From CAWCUU01 sp963798855 (GTDB lineage Bacteria; Gemmatimonadota; Gemmatimonadetes; Longimicrobiales; RSA9): 64,000 nt of DNA. The notes under the pieces were generated by a model. It saw only the letters and a list, made by a program, of their open reading frames with translations. It searched no databases and was not told where the DNA came from. The DNA is taken from NCBI GenBank assembly GCA_963798855.1, contig CAWCUU010000002.1, positions 620,001 to 684,000 of the forward strand, given 5' to 3'. Below are positions 54,293 through 63,776 of the stretch, piece after piece. The position numbers and the translations under genes are program-made. Every line of letters starts with the position of its first letter. Positions within the stretch are counted from its first letter, which is position 1.

Positions 54293-55572
54293 GCACGAGA
54301 CACATCCCTCAGAAGCCGCCTGCGCAGAGCGGAAGCTGGCGGTCGCTCGTCTACGGGAACGTCGGCTGGCTTTCGCTCGTCTCGCTGCTGAACGATGCGG
54401 CGAGCGAGATGATCTACCCGCTGCTTCCACTCTTCGTCACACGCTATCTCGGTGCCGGACCGGCATTCCTCGGGCTGCTGGAAGGCGCCGCCGACAGCGC
54501 GTCGAGCCTGCTCAAGCTCGCCGGCGGCCGGATCTCGGACCGCGCCCACCGGCGCAAGCCGCTCGTCGGGTGGGGGTACGCGATCGCGGCCTTCGTGCGG
54601 CCGTTGATCGCGCTCGCGACGGCCGGCTGGCACGTGCTCGCCGTCCGGCTCGCGGACCGCGTCGGCAAGGGCATCCGCACCGCGCCGCGCGACGCGCTGC
54701 TCGCCGAGTCCGTGACGCCGGAGCGCCGGGGAGTGGCGTTCGGCATCCACCGCGGCGCCGACCACGCCGGCGCCGTCCTCGGCCCGCTGATCGCCACGCT
54801 CTTCCTGCTCGCGTTCCCGAACGCGCTGAGGCCGCTCTTCGCGGTCAGCCTGCTGCCCGGCCTGATCGCCGTCGCGGTCGTCACCCTCCGCGTCCGCGAG
54901 CGCGCGTTCCAGTCTTCAGCGGCCGGCACCGCAGCGGAGGCGCCGGCGCAGCCTCCGCCGGAGCCGGAGCTAGAGGCGGGAGACGACGCGGCGGACGCGA
55001 CATCACCCCGCAGCCATGCGCAGGGGTTTCACCGCTACCTGCTGGTTCTGCTCCTGTTCACGCTCGGGAATGCGTCGGACGCCTTCCTGCTGCTCCGCGC
55101 GCAGCAGCTCGGGGTCGCCATCGCGTTGCTGCCGCTGCTGTGGGGGGCGTTCCACGTCAGCAAGATGGCGTGGAGCGTTCCCGGCGGCGCGATGGCGGAC
55201 CGCATCGGCCCACGTCCGGCGATCCTCGCCGGCTGGAGCGTCTACGCGGCCGTCTACGCCGGCTTCGCGTTCGCGGCCGTGCCGTGGCACGTCTGGGCCC
55301 TCTTCCTCGCCTATGGGCTCTTCTACGGACTCACCGAGTCGCCCGAGAAGGCGCTGGTCGCCCGCTTCGCCTCGAGCACCCGCCGCGGCTCGGCCTTCGG
55401 CGCTTACCACTTCGCCGTCGGTCTGGCGGCGCTGCCCGCCAGCCTGGTCTTCGGCGAGATCTATCAACACGTCTCCGCACAAGCCGCGTTCCTCTACGGA
55501 GCCGCGGTAGCGCTGCTCGCGGCGCTGCTGTTCCTGGTGATCGTGCCCCGCTCGCCCCACCCGGCCGCTTGA
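54289..55572 (+). CDS. Major facilitator superfamily transporter
   Basis: This 427-residue MFS protein has about 12 membrane segments. The loop 2-3 motif GGRISDRAHRRKPLVGWG is the family's motif A, and a second related loop reads GGAMADRIGPRPAILAG. A ~45-residue Ala/Pro/Glu-rich cytoplasmic linker separates the halves (AGTAAEAPAQPPPEP). It resembles drug or sugar-phosphate efflux types such as TetA/MdtG, but the substrate cannot be inferred. The TTG start has GGAG seven bases upstream and overlaps the stop of the small ORF. It lies 32 bases before the TrmJ-like gene. Confidence 0.9.
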   Translation: MSTRHIPQKPPAQSGSWRSLVYGNVGWLSLVSLLNDAASEMIYPLLPLFVTRYLGAGPAFLGLLEGAADSASSLLKLAGGRISDRAHRRKPLVGWGYAIAAFVRPLIALATAGWHVLAVRLADRVGKGIRTAPRDALLAESVTPERRGVAFGIHRGADHAGAVLGPLIATLFLLAFPNALRPLFAVSLLPGLIAVAVVTLRVRERAFQSSAAGTAAEAPAQPPPEPELEAGDDAADATSPRSHAQGFHRYLLVLLLFTLGNASDAFLLLRAQQLGVAIALLPLLWGAFHVSKMAWSVPGGAMADRIGPRPAILAGWSVYAAVYAGFAFAAVPWHVWALFLAYGLFYGLTESPEKALVARFASSTRRGSAFGAYHFAVGLAALPASLVFGEIYQHVSAQAAFLYGAAVALLAALLFLVIVPRSPHPAA

Positions 55573-55604
55573 CGGGCTCTCGCGGCGCCGGGCACCTTGG
55601 GCCG

Positions 55605-56411
55605 ATGACGGACAGCGACTTCGCCCCGGACGCCCGCAGCACGTTCGCCGAGCGCTTCATCATCGTGCTGAACGAGCCGCAGGACCTGGTGAACGTCGCG
55701 GCCACCGTGCGTGCGATGACCAACATGGGGTTGCGCCGGCTGCGGCTCGTGCGGCCCGCCGAGTTCGACGCGCACCGTGTCCAGGGGATCGCGCACAACG
55801 CGGAGCCGGTGCTGGAGAGGGTCCAGCACTTCGATGCGCTCGCGGATGCGCTGGCCGATGCGACGCACGTCGTGGGGACGACCGCACGCCGCCGAACCGC
55901 CCGTTTCGTCTGGCAGCACCCGCGCGAAGCGGCGCCCGAGCTGATGGCGCTCACCGCCGGCGGGGCGGACGTCGCGCTCGTATTCGGCCGCGAGGACGTC
56001 GGACTCGACAACGACGCGCTGGATCGCTGCGACCGGCTGCTCAACATCCCGACGGACCCCGACCACCGATCGCTGAACCTCGCGCAGGCCGCGCTGCTCG
56101 TCTGCTACGAGCTGTGGCTAGCCGGGCCCGGAGCCGAGCGGCCGCTGCCTCGCGCGCGGAAGAAGAAACCGCCGGCCACCTGGGAGCAGCACCAGCTGCT
56201 CTTCGAGGACGTCGAGCGCAGCCTGCACGCGATGGATTTCTTCAAGACGCGTCAGCCGTCTGCGCTGATGCGGACGATCCGCGCGGTCGCGCGGCGAGCG
56301 CAGCTCGACCGACAGGAGGCGAACCTGCTGCGCGCGATCGCGATCGAGGTGCAGAAGCGATTGGGTGTGCGCGGAAGCCGGAGTCCCGGCTCCACATCCG
56401 ACGAGCCCTGA
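55605..56411 (+). CDS. SpoU/TrmH-family RNA methyltransferase, TrmJ-like
   Basis: This 268-residue SPOUT methyltransferase has ERFIIVLNEPQDLVNVAATVRAM (RNA-binding Asn/Arg motif 1), VALVFGREDVGLDNDALDRCD (motif 2) and LNIPTDPDHRSLNLAQAALLVCYEL (SAM-binding knot, motif 3). The layout, with a ~100-residue helical C-terminal extension (QHQLLFEDVERSLHAMDFF), matches TrmJ/LasT, which 2'-O-methylates tRNA position 32. Substrate assignment is by family. It follows the MFS gene on the same strand and converges on actF across a tandem repeat. Confidence 0.92.
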   Translation: MTDSDFAPDARSTFAERFIIVLNEPQDLVNVAATVRAMTNMGLRRLRLVRPAEFDAHRVQGIAHNAEPVLERVQHFDALADALADATHVVGTTARRRTARFVWQHPREAAPELMALTAGGADVALVFGREDVGLDNDALDRCDRLLNIPTDPDHRSLNLAQAALLVCYELWLAGPGAERPLPRARKKKPPATWEQHQLLFEDVERSLHAMDFFKTRQPSALMRTIRAVARRAQLDRQEANLLRAIAIEVQKRLGVRGSRSPGSTSDEP

Positions 56412-56460
56412 TCGCAGGGCCATCCGGCGGTCACCGCGTCAGTTCCCGGCCAGCCCCACA

Positions 56461-56559
56461 GCCTGCTTAGCCTGCTTAGCCTGCTTAGCCTGCTTAGCCT
56501 GCTTAGCCTGCTTAGCCTGCTTAGCCTGCTTAGCCTGCTTAGCCTGCTTAGCCTGATTA
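56461..56559 (+). repeat. 9-bp tandem repeat, 11 copies
   Basis: Ten perfect copies of GCCTGCTTA run from 56461 to 56550, followed by one variant (GCCTGATTA) and a partial copy. It lies between the convergent trmJ-like and actF genes and is not within either coding sequence. Its phase of nine would encode a repeating tripeptide, but no real gene covers it. Confidence 0.95.
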
Positions 56560-56572
56560 GCCTACGCAGTCG

Positions 56573-57853
56573 CTACACCGCGGTCTGGAACTGGTCGGGT
56601 CGCTCCGCCAGCTCCGGCTCCCACAGCGGCTCCCAGATCTGGATGATCGGGAATGTCGACGCGAACCAGAGCAGCGCCGCGATGAACAGGCCGAGGAAGG
56701 CCATCCCGGTGAAGATCTCTTGCCAGCCGAGCGGCACGTTCGAGACGCCGTGGTACCAGGAGGGATAGGTCAGAATGTAGCGCTCGAACCAGAGGCCGCT
56801 CAGGATCACGAGCACCATGCCGAGCAACAATCCGGGCCTTCGCTTCGGCGTGACGCCGAGCAGTCCGAAGAACGGGCCGATGAACATCAGGCACAGCACC
56901 ATGATCGACAGGGGACGGAAGGCGCCACCCAGCCGGTGGACGACGAACGCCTGCTCATGCGGCAGCTGCCCATACCAGATGACGATGTACTGCGCCCAGA
57001 ACGTGTAGGCCCAGAAGATACAGAACGCGAAGGCCAGCTTGCCGAGGTCGTGCAGCGTCGAGCGCTCGATGATGTCCTCGACGGCGAATACCCGACGATA
57101 GGTGACGGCGAGCACGATCGTGACCGCGATTCCACCCAGGAAGGCGCCCATGAAGAAGTAGGCGCCGATCAGTGTGCTCCACCACTCCTCCTCGAGCGAC
57201 ATCACGAAGTCGAACGCGATGAACGACAGCGTGACGGCGTAGCACAGCCCCATGATCGGTGCGATTCGCGACAGCCGCCGCGAGGCGCGGGCCTCCTCGA
57301 CCTCCTGCCCGCGCCAGTTCCTGGACAGAAAGTCGAACAGCCGGCGTCGCGCGCCGGGATCGCCGGTCTCGCGCAGCAACCCCGCATCCGGTCGCAGGGC
57401 CCAGTAGACGAAGACGATCTGGACGAGGAACAGCACGGCGAGGAGCACCAGGTCCCGCGCCGCCAGGAACGGCATGTTCAGGTATCCCGCCTGCGCCCCC
57501 GCGCCGTGCACGGTCCAGGGCAGCACGTGCGGTCCGACGAAGAGCAGCGGGATGAAGAGGAGGTACGCGATGGGCAGGAACCCTACCGTCGAGATCGACA
57601 GCCTGCGGACGGTGCGCGCCCAGACCGCGTTCACGATCCACACCGCACCCGCGAACATCACCGCGCCGGCAGCGATTCCGGTGAAGAACAGCCAGTTGAA
57701 CAGATAGGCGCGCCAAGCGCGGTCCGCGTCCGTGGTCACAGCGATCACCCACCCGATCACGCCGACCACGAGAAGGCCGGCCGCCACCAGCCCGGGCACG
57801 CGCGGGAAGCGCTCGAACCGGCGCACCGGCATCTCCGTCACGACCGTGTCCAT
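56573..57853 (-). CDS. actF: ACIII quinol:cytochrome c oxidoreductase membrane subunit
   Basis: This 426-residue ActF-type integral membrane protein has about ten hydrophobic helices. The positions follow the NrfD-related second quinone-side subunit of alternative complex III: WRAYLFNWLFFTGIAAGAVMFAGAVW, SRNWRGQEVEEARASRRLS, and a late FERYILTYPSW. GGGGAGGAG inside the actE end precedes the ATG at 57853, only four bases after the actE stop. It is the last gene of the operon, ending near the tandem repeat. The complex passes electrons from quinol to cytochrome c. Confidence 0.93.
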   Translation of the reverse strand: MDTVVTEMPVRRFERFPRVPGLVAAGLLVVGVIGWVIAVTTDADRAWRAYLFNWLFFTGIAAGAVMFAGAVWIVNAVWARTVRRLSISTVGFLPIAYLLFIPLLFVGPHVLPWTVHGAGAQAGYLNMPFLAARDLVLLAVLFLVQIVFVYWALRPDAGLLRETGDPGARRRLFDFLSRNWRGQEVEEARASRRLSRIAPIMGLCYAVTLSFIAFDFVMSLEEEWWSTLIGAYFFMGAFLGGIAVTIVLAVTYRRVFAVEDIIERSTLHDLGKLAFAFCIFWAYTFWAQYIVIWYGQLPHEQAFVVHRLGGAFRPLSIMVLCLMFIGPFFGLLGVTPKRRPGLLLGMVLVILSGLWFERYILTYPSWYHGVSNVPLGWQEIFTGMAFLGLFIAALLWFASTFPIIQIWEPLWEPELAERPDQFQTAV

Positions 57854-57857
57854 GCCT

Positions 57858-58691
57858 TCAGCTCCTCCCCGCACTGTCGGGCGAGGCGCCGCCCGTCGGC
57901 TGCGTGCCCGCGCCGCCGCCCGTGTCCGGCGCCGCGCTCGGCGCGCTCGTCGGCGGATTGCCCTGCCCGCCCGTCGTGCCTGCGCCGAACACCGGGCCGT
58001 ACGTCTGCATCGCGTTGTCCGGAAGTCCGACCATCCCGCGCGCTGGCGGCGCCCACCCGTTGTCGCCGGGCTTCAGCGGCAGCTCCAGCGAGGGCGTTCC
58101 TCCCGCCGCGGCCGCCCGCTGCAGCTCGCGCACGTAAGCGACGACATACCAGCGGTCCTTCCCGAGCAGTCGATCGCCGTAGGGCGGCATGAGGCCGCGG
58201 CCCTGCCGGATGATCCCGTAGATGTAGCCGTCGCTGCGGTCGACCGTGATCGGCAGCGTCAGATTGGGAGCCAGCGGGAACTTGCCAGTCTCGCCCGCCT
58301 TGTTGAGGATCGGCCCGTCACCCTTCCCTTCCGGCCCGTGGCACGGCATGCAGTTCCGGTGGAACAGCGCCGCCCCACGCTCCAGCTCCGCGGGCGTGAT
58401 CGTCGCGGGCGGCGTCACGTAGGCCGCGAGCGAATCGAGGCCCGGAACGGTGTTCGAGAATCGCGGCGGCTCATCGGGCCCCGCCGGCGACTCGAAGGGC
58501 ACCGAGTTCGCCGGCGCCGCCCGCGTCATCTCGTACGGATCGAACGACGGCGAGCTCTTCATGGAGCTGAAGAACGGCACGTTCGCGAGCGCCGTGTCGA
58601 TCCGGGTGCAACCGCCGGTCGGGACGAGCAGCCCTACCGCGGCCACGAGCGCGGCCGCACGGCCGAGAACGCGTACTTCAGTCCGTCCCAA
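57858..58691 (-). CDS. actE: ACIII monohaem cytochrome c subunit, lipoprotein
   Basis: This 277-residue cytochrome c is anchored by a lipobox (PTGGC, Cys28). The haem site is CMPCH in FHRNCMPCHGPEGKG, with the distal Met probably in GRGLMPPYGD. The C-terminal 80 residues are Gly/Pro/Thr-rich and look disordered. The TTG at 58691 (GGGAGGTG nearby) overlaps the end of actD by 14 bases. It accepts electrons within ACIII on the periplasmic face. Confidence 0.92.
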   Translation of the reverse strand: MGRTEVRVLGRAAALVAAVGLLVPTGGCTRIDTALANVPFFSSMKSSPSFDPYEMTRAAPANSVPFESPAGPDEPPRFSNTVPGLDSLAAYVTPPATITPAELERGAALFHRNCMPCHGPEGKGDGPILNKAGETGKFPLAPNLTLPITVDRSDGYIYGIIRQGRGLMPPYGDRLLGKDRWYVVAYVRELQRAAAAGGTPSLELPLKPGDNGWAPPARGMVGLPDNAMQTYGPVFGAGTTGGQGNPPTSAPSAAPDTGGGAGTQPTGGASPDSAGRS

Positions 58692-59217
58692 CCCGCACCT
58701 CCCGCGATCCCTGCCGGACCTCGGCGGCCCCGCTGTGCTCGAGTACATCCCTCGCCTCGTCGATCCGATCCGCCGGCGCCGCGACCAGCACACCGAAGTT
58801 GCCCGCGGAGAAGGACGGGTCGTAGAGCAGCTCGGCCTTCCGGCGGGGCAGACGCGCCGCGACCAGCAGCCCGAGCACCGTCGACAGGGCGCCGAACAGG
58901 ATCGTCAGCTCGAAGGCGATGATCACGAACGGCGGAAGCGAAATGATCGGCTTGCCGCCGGTCACCAGCGGCCAGTCCAGCGAGGTCCATGTTCCGAACG
59001 CGAAGCCGGTCGCGGTGCCCGTCATGGCACCGACCAGCGTGAAGAGCCGCACCGGACTCTGCTGCACGTGCAACGCGTGCTCCAGATCGTGTTGCGGCAG
59101 CGGCGCGAAGACCGTCAGCTCTTTCAGCCCCTTCGCGCGCAACCCGTCCACGGCGGCCACCGCGGAATCGAGCTCGCCGAACACCCCCAGCAGCCGGTTC
59201 TCCATCGGCTCACTCAT
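58678..59217 (-). CDS. actD: ACIII DUF3341 membrane subunit
   Basis: This 179-residue ActD has the ferredoxin-like N-terminal part (GVFGELDSAVAAVDGLRAKG, then LTVFAPLPQHDLEHAL). Two membrane helices follow (about 60-78 and 95-115), then the family's SAGNFGVLVAAPADRIDEARDVL. It stabilises the ACIII membrane module. The genes overlap: actC by eight bases and actE by 14, a sign of tight stoichiometric expression. Confidence 0.94.
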   Translation of the reverse strand: MSEPMENRLLGVFGELDSAVAAVDGLRAKGLKELTVFAPLPQHDLEHALHVQQSPVRLFTLVGAMTGTATGFAFGTWTSLDWPLVTGGKPIISLPPFVIIAFELTILFGALSTVLGLLVAARLPRRKAELLYDPSFSAGNFGVLVAAPADRIDEARDVLEHSGAAEVRQGSREVRVGTD

Positions 59218-60628
59218 CGATTCGGCCTCCCTCGATCTCCGTGCTCCCTCCCCCGCGCGCGCTCACCGCGGCCGCCGCGCGGCGGCGCAGCGGTGGAGGC
59301 AGCACCTCCTTGAGCTCTGCCACGGATACCGGCGGCAGCACGCGGATGAAGATGAGGAACCACATGAAGAACCAGCAGAAGCTGCCGACCATGATCCCCA
59401 TCTCCACCCAGCTGGGCTTGTAGACCGCGAACTGCCAGGGCTCGTACTCGTGCGAGAGGCTCGACGTGATGATCACGAAGCGCTCGAACCACATGCCGAT
59501 GTTTATGAACAGCGTGATCACGAAGAGCGCGGGGATGTTGCGGCGCACGTTGCGGAACCAGAGCATCTGCGGCACGAGCACGTTGCACGTCAGCATGATC
59601 GCGCCCGCCCACCAGAAGCTGCCGCTGAGTGAAGCGACCAGGTAGTTGCCCTCAAGCTCCGCGGCGCCGTGACTGTACCACGAGAGGAAGACCTCCGTCA
59701 GGTACGCATAGCTGACCACGAGCGAGGTGAGCAGAATCAGGCGCGACATCATGTCGAAATGCCGGGGCGTGAAATAGCTCTCCAGCCCGAACACCTTCCG
59801 CATCGGGATCAGCAGCGTGATCACCATGGCGAGCCCGCTGAAGATCGCGCCGGCCACGAAGTAGGGGGCGAAGATTGTCGAGTGCCAGCCCGGCACGATC
59901 GACATCGCGAAGTCCCAGGACACGACCGAGTGCACGGACAGTACGAGGGGCGTCGCGAGCGCGGCGAGATAGAGATAGGCGCGCGTGAAGTGCTTCCACT
60001 CGTCGTGGGTGCCCCGCCAGCCGAGCGACAGGACCGTGTAGAGCTTCCTGCGCCACGTCACCGTCGCCTGATCGCGGGCGGCGGCGATGTCGGGGACCAT
60101 GCCCAGGAAGAAGAACGTCGCGCTCACGGTGAAGTACGTGCCGACCGCGAAGACATCCCAGAGCAGCGGCGATCGGAAGTTCGGCCATATCTTGCGCTGG
60201 TTGGGGTACGGCAGCAGCCAGTAGAAGAACCAGTTGCGGCCGAGGTGGATGATCGGGAACAGCCCGGCGGTCATGACCGCGAACACGGTCATCGCCTCGG
60301 CGGCGCGATAAATGGACTGCCGGAAGCGCGCGCGAAACAGGTAGAGGATCGCCGAGATCAACGTGCCGGAGTGCGCGATGCCGACCCAGAAGACGAAGGT
60401 CGTGATGTAGACGCCCCAGCCGACCGGGTTGCGAAGCCCCGTCATGCCGATGCCCAGATACAGCTGCGTCGCGAAACAGAAGCCCAGCAGCCCCACACCC
60501 ATGATCGTGGCCGCCAGCAGCAGCCAGTAACCGCGGCCGGGCCGGCTGAGCATCTTCAGGATGTCGCGGTTTACGTCGCCGTAGGAGGCGACGCCCGGGT
60601 GGGTCGCGGAGCGTGTAACGGTCGCCAT
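59210..60628 (-). CDS. actC: ACIII NrfD-family membrane subunit
   Basis: This 472-residue ActC/PsrC-type protein has about ten membrane helices. Conserved features include GWGVYITTFVFWVGIAHSGTLISA (quinone-side His), IYRAAEAMTVFAVM, HSVVSWDFAM and the C-terminal FERFVIITSSLSHEY. It is the quinone-binding partner of ActB. A gap of six bases to actB and an eight-base overlap with actD place it in the same transcript. Confidence 0.95.
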   Translation of the reverse strand: MATVTRSATHPGVASYGDVNRDILKMLSRPGRGYWLLLAATIMGVGLLGFCFATQLYLGIGMTGLRNPVGWGVYITTFVFWVGIAHSGTLISAILYLFRARFRQSIYRAAEAMTVFAVMTAGLFPIIHLGRNWFFYWLLPYPNQRKIWPNFRSPLLWDVFAVGTYFTVSATFFFLGMVPDIAAARDQATVTWRRKLYTVLSLGWRGTHDEWKHFTRAYLYLAALATPLVLSVHSVVSWDFAMSIVPGWHSTIFAPYFVAGAIFSGLAMVITLLIPMRKVFGLESYFTPRHFDMMSRLILLTSLVVSYAYLTEVFLSWYSHGAAELEGNYLVASLSGSFWWAGAIMLTCNVLVPQMLWFRNVRRNIPALFVITLFINIGMWFERFVIITSSLSHEYEPWQFAVYKPSWVEMGIMVGSFCWFFMWFLIFIRVLPPVSVAELKEVLPPPLRRRAAAAVSARGGGSTEIEGGRIDE

Positions 60629-60634
60629 GCTCGC

Positions 60635-63600
60635 TCAGGCCTCCGAAACTTCCGTCACCACCCTCTTCAGGTAGGTGATCGCGGACTGGGTGTTCAGCTC
60701 CTCGAGGACGCGGTATCCTCGGCCGGATGCCGCGACGCGCGCGACGCGGGAGTTCGGGTCTTTGATGTTGCCGAACACGATCGCCTCGCCCGGGCAGGTC
60801 TGGGCGCATGCGGGCGTGATCTCGCCGTCCGCGACCGCCCGGCCATCGAGCCGCGCGGTGTGCTCCGCGTCACGGATGCGCTGGACGCAGAAGCTGCACT
60901 TCTCCATGACGCCCTTCTCGCGCACCTGCACGTCGGGGTTCAGCTGCCAGTTCAGCGGCTCGGGCCACTCCCAGCTGAACCAGTTGTAGTAGCGGACCTT
61001 GTACGGGCAGTTGTTCGCGCAGTAGCGGGTCCCGACGCAGCGGTTGTAGACCTGGCCGTTGAGCCCGTCGGGCGTGTGGTAGGCCGCGTAGACGGGGCAG
61101 ACCGGCTCGCACGGTGCCTGCCCGCACTGCTGGCAGAGCATCGGGAGGAAGCCGGTCCTCTGCAGCTGCCCCTCGTCGTCCTCCTCGAAGTACCGCTCGA
61201 TGCGCATCCAGGAGAGGATGCGCCCATTCGCGACGAGCTCCGGGCCGACGATTCCGATGTTGTTCTCTGCGTAACAGGCGGTCATGCAGGCGCTGCAGCC
61301 GATGCACCGCTCGAGATCGATCGACATCGCCCAGCGCGGCTGCGCCTCGGTGTATTCGCCGTAGTAGGTCTCGGGCGAAGGGTAGTCCTGCGGGCCCGCG
61401 CCGAACGTCATCGGCCGGAATCCGCCCGACGCCTGCAGCTGCGCCACTTCGGACTTCAGCGGGTGCACCTCGTCCGGGTGCAGCGCTTCCCGCTCCGCCG
61501 CGGCGACGTCCTCCTCGGCGGACGAAGGTGCCCCCGGCTCCACCTCCTGGCCTTGCTGCGCGGGGATCGCCCCGATCACCGGCTGCAGCGAGCGCGCTTC
61601 GCCCAGTCCGACCGTCTTCAGCACGTCCCGCCCGGCCTCGGTCTGGCGGCCCGCCGTGTTCGCGACCCGGGCCCAGTCGCCCGTCGGGCGCAGCGTGACT
61701 CCGGGCTGCACGTGGATCAGCGCGCCCGACGTCCGCTCCGCCTGCGGTGCGAGGAGGGCGAACGCATTGACGCCTCGATCACGGGCGTAACGGCCGAAGG
61801 AGCGGTGGCCCTGTCCTATCTGCAGTGCGATCACATCCTCGCGCATGCCCGGATGCGGCCAGACCGGTAGCTCGGCGGTACCATTCGGCGTCTTCACCTC
61901 CACCACGCTGCCGAGGTCGAGCCCCAGGCGCTGAGCCAGGGCCGGGCTCACTTCCAGAAAGGAGCCCCAGGAAATCTTTCCGATCGGGTCCGGCAGCTCC
62001 TGGAGCCAGGGCCGGTTCGCCGTGCGCCCGTCATAGAAGCGGTAGGACGGATAGGCGATCAGCGTGAGGTCGTCCGTGCCGCCGGCCGAGCCGAGCTGCG
62101 GCACGGCGAAGTCGACCTGACCCAGCCCTCCGGCGTCCAGGCTCGGTGACGTCGCGCCGCCCGTCGGCGCGACGACGACGGTTCCCTGCTTGAGCGCCTC
62201 CCGCCACCAATCGTCGAAGGAGCCGCTGCCAGCCTGCGGAAAGACCTCTCGCTGCCAGTGCTCGCGCAGGTAGTCGTAGAAGGTGCTCGCCTGCGTGGGC
62301 AGCGTCAGTGAAGCCCGCCGGCCGACGGACAGCAGCACGTCGCCGGTCTGCTTGGTTCGGAACACCGGCACGAGCACCGGCTGCACGAGCGAATGCACAC
62401 CCGTGCGCGGCTCGACATCGCCCCAGCTTTCGAGGAAGTGGTGGTCCGGCAGCAGCAGGTGCGCCAGCTCGCTGGTCTCGTCGAGGTACGACGAGAAGGA
62501 CGCCACGAACGGCACCTTCTGGAGCGCGTCGCGGAACGCCTGCCCCTCCGGCAGCGAATACGCCGGATTCGGGCCGTAGACGAGCACCGCTCTGACCCGC
62601 CCTCCCTGCAGTCGCTGCAGCAGCTGCTGCATGTCTGCATAGCGGCCGGCCGCGGTGTTCTCGGTGCGATCGAAACGAACCGTGGTGCCGATGTTGCCCG
62701 CGACGGAGTTCAGCACCGCGACGGCCGCAGCGACCGCGGTGGCGGCACCATGGGTGGAAGCGACGCCGGGGCCGACGGCCAGCGAGCGGCCGTCGCGAGC
62801 GAACTCCGCGGCAGCGGCCCGAATGCGGGTTGCCGGCACGCCGCTGGCATCCGCGACCTGCTCCAGGTCCACGCCCTCGAGGAGGGCCGTAGCCGCGCCC
62901 GTCGCACCGGCAGCGCGGCCAGCGATCTCCTTCGCCATCGCGAGCGCGACGAGATGCTCGGTGCCCGGTCGGATCGGCAGCCACTCGTCCGCGTTGAGGT
63001 CGGTCAGGGACTGGTGCGGCGTTACGGCGATAAGCTTGCCGCGCTGACCGTTCCGATAGGCGTGACCCTGCACGAATCCGTGGGCATAGTCCACGGGCGA
63101 GAGCCAGGTCTCGAGGAAGTCGGCGCCGAAGCCGACGACGACTTCCGCTCTCGAGAAGTCGTGCGTCGGGACTGCATCGACTCCGAAGAGCAGGCGGGTC
63201 GCGGCGCGCAGCGGCTCGAAACCGAACGCGTCGTGGCGCACCCGCTCGAGGCCGGCCGCGCTCGCGAAATCGTCGAGCAGCCGGTCCATTGCGCCGGTCG
63301 TGCCGCGGGTGAGCAGAACACCCGCGCCTCGTGCCTGCTGCAGCCCCTGCACGAGGCGGTTCTCGGCGTCGTCCCAGGTGATCTTTTGCCAGTCACCGCC
63401 CTGCGCGCGCGCCAGTGCCTGCGGGATGCGATCGGGATCGTACAGGCCCTGTAGAGACGCCTGGCCACGCGCGCACAGCTTCCCGTGCGACAGCGGTGAG
63501 AAGGGATTGCCTTCCGCCTTCACGGCCCTGCCCTCGCGCGTGCGAATGTTCATGCCGCAGCCGGCGGGGCATTCCTGGCAGGTCGTACGGTACCAGGTCG

Positions 63601-63748
63601 CGATGCCCGGGATGATCTCTTCCTGCGGCACGACATAGGGAAGCAGGCGCTCGGGCTTGCCGCCGGCACAGCCGGACAGACCCGCCCCGACACCGGCGGC
63701 GCCGATCACCTTGAGGAAATCGCGCCTCTCCATCCCGTTCCCCATCAT
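60635..63748 (-). CDS. actB: ACIII iron-sulfur and molybdopterin-oxidoreductase-like subunit
   Basis: This 1037-residue ActB fuses a molybdopterin oxidoreductase-like half with a C-terminal ferredoxin half. The N-terminus is a Tat signal (MERRDFLKVIGAAGVG). Clusters are bound by CIGCSACMTACY, CQQCGQAPCEPVC, CVGTRYCANNC and CSFCVQRI/CAQTCP. The catalytic half starts CQECPAGCGMNIRTREGR but, as known for ACIII, the pocket is thought to bind no molybdenum. AGGAG precedes the ATG at 63748. It wires electrons from quinol through FeS clusters to haem subunits. Confidence 0.96.
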   Translation of the reverse strand: MMGNGMERRDFLKVIGAAGVGAGLSGCAGGKPERLLPYVVPQEEIIPGIATWYRTTCQECPAGCGMNIRTREGRAVKAEGNPFSPLSHGKLCARGQASLQGLYDPDRIPQALARAQGGDWQKITWDDAENRLVQGLQQARGAGVLLTRGTTGAMDRLLDDFASAAGLERVRHDAFGFEPLRAATRLLFGVDAVPTHDFSRAEVVVGFGADFLETWLSPVDYAHGFVQGHAYRNGQRGKLIAVTPHQSLTDLNADEWLPIRPGTEHLVALAMAKEIAGRAAGATGAATALLEGVDLEQVADASGVPATRIRAAAAEFARDGRSLAVGPGVASTHGAATAVAAAVAVLNSVAGNIGTTVRFDRTENTAAGRYADMQQLLQRLQGGRVRAVLVYGPNPAYSLPEGQAFRDALQKVPFVASFSSYLDETSELAHLLLPDHHFLESWGDVEPRTGVHSLVQPVLVPVFRTKQTGDVLLSVGRRASLTLPTQASTFYDYLREHWQREVFPQAGSGSFDDWWREALKQGTVVVAPTGGATSPSLDAGGLGQVDFAVPQLGSAGGTDDLTLIAYPSYRFYDGRTANRPWLQELPDPIGKISWGSFLEVSPALAQRLGLDLGSVVEVKTPNGTAELPVWPHPGMREDVIALQIGQGHRSFGRYARDRGVNAFALLAPQAERTSGALIHVQPGVTLRPTGDWARVANTAGRQTEAGRDVLKTVGLGEARSLQPVIGAIPAQQGQEVEPGAPSSAEEDVAAAEREALHPDEVHPLKSEVAQLQASGGFRPMTFGAGPQDYPSPETYYGEYTEAQPRWAMSIDLERCIGCSACMTACYAENNIGIVGPELVANGRILSWMRIERYFEEDDEGQLQRTGFLPMLCQQCGQAPCEPVCPVYAAYHTPDGLNGQVYNRCVGTRYCANNCPYKVRYYNWFSWEWPEPLNWQLNPDVQVREKGVMEKCSFCVQRIRDAEHTARLDGRAVADGEITPACAQTCPGEAIVFGNIKDPNSRVARVAASGRGYRVLEELNTQSAITYLKRVVTEVSEA

Positions 63749-63776
63749 CGCACTCCTTTGACCTCGCCCGGACGGC

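Noticed and set aside
56461..56559. CRISPR array
   Set aside because: The units are 9 bp, directly abutting, with no spacers and no cas genes. It is a simple tandem repeat.
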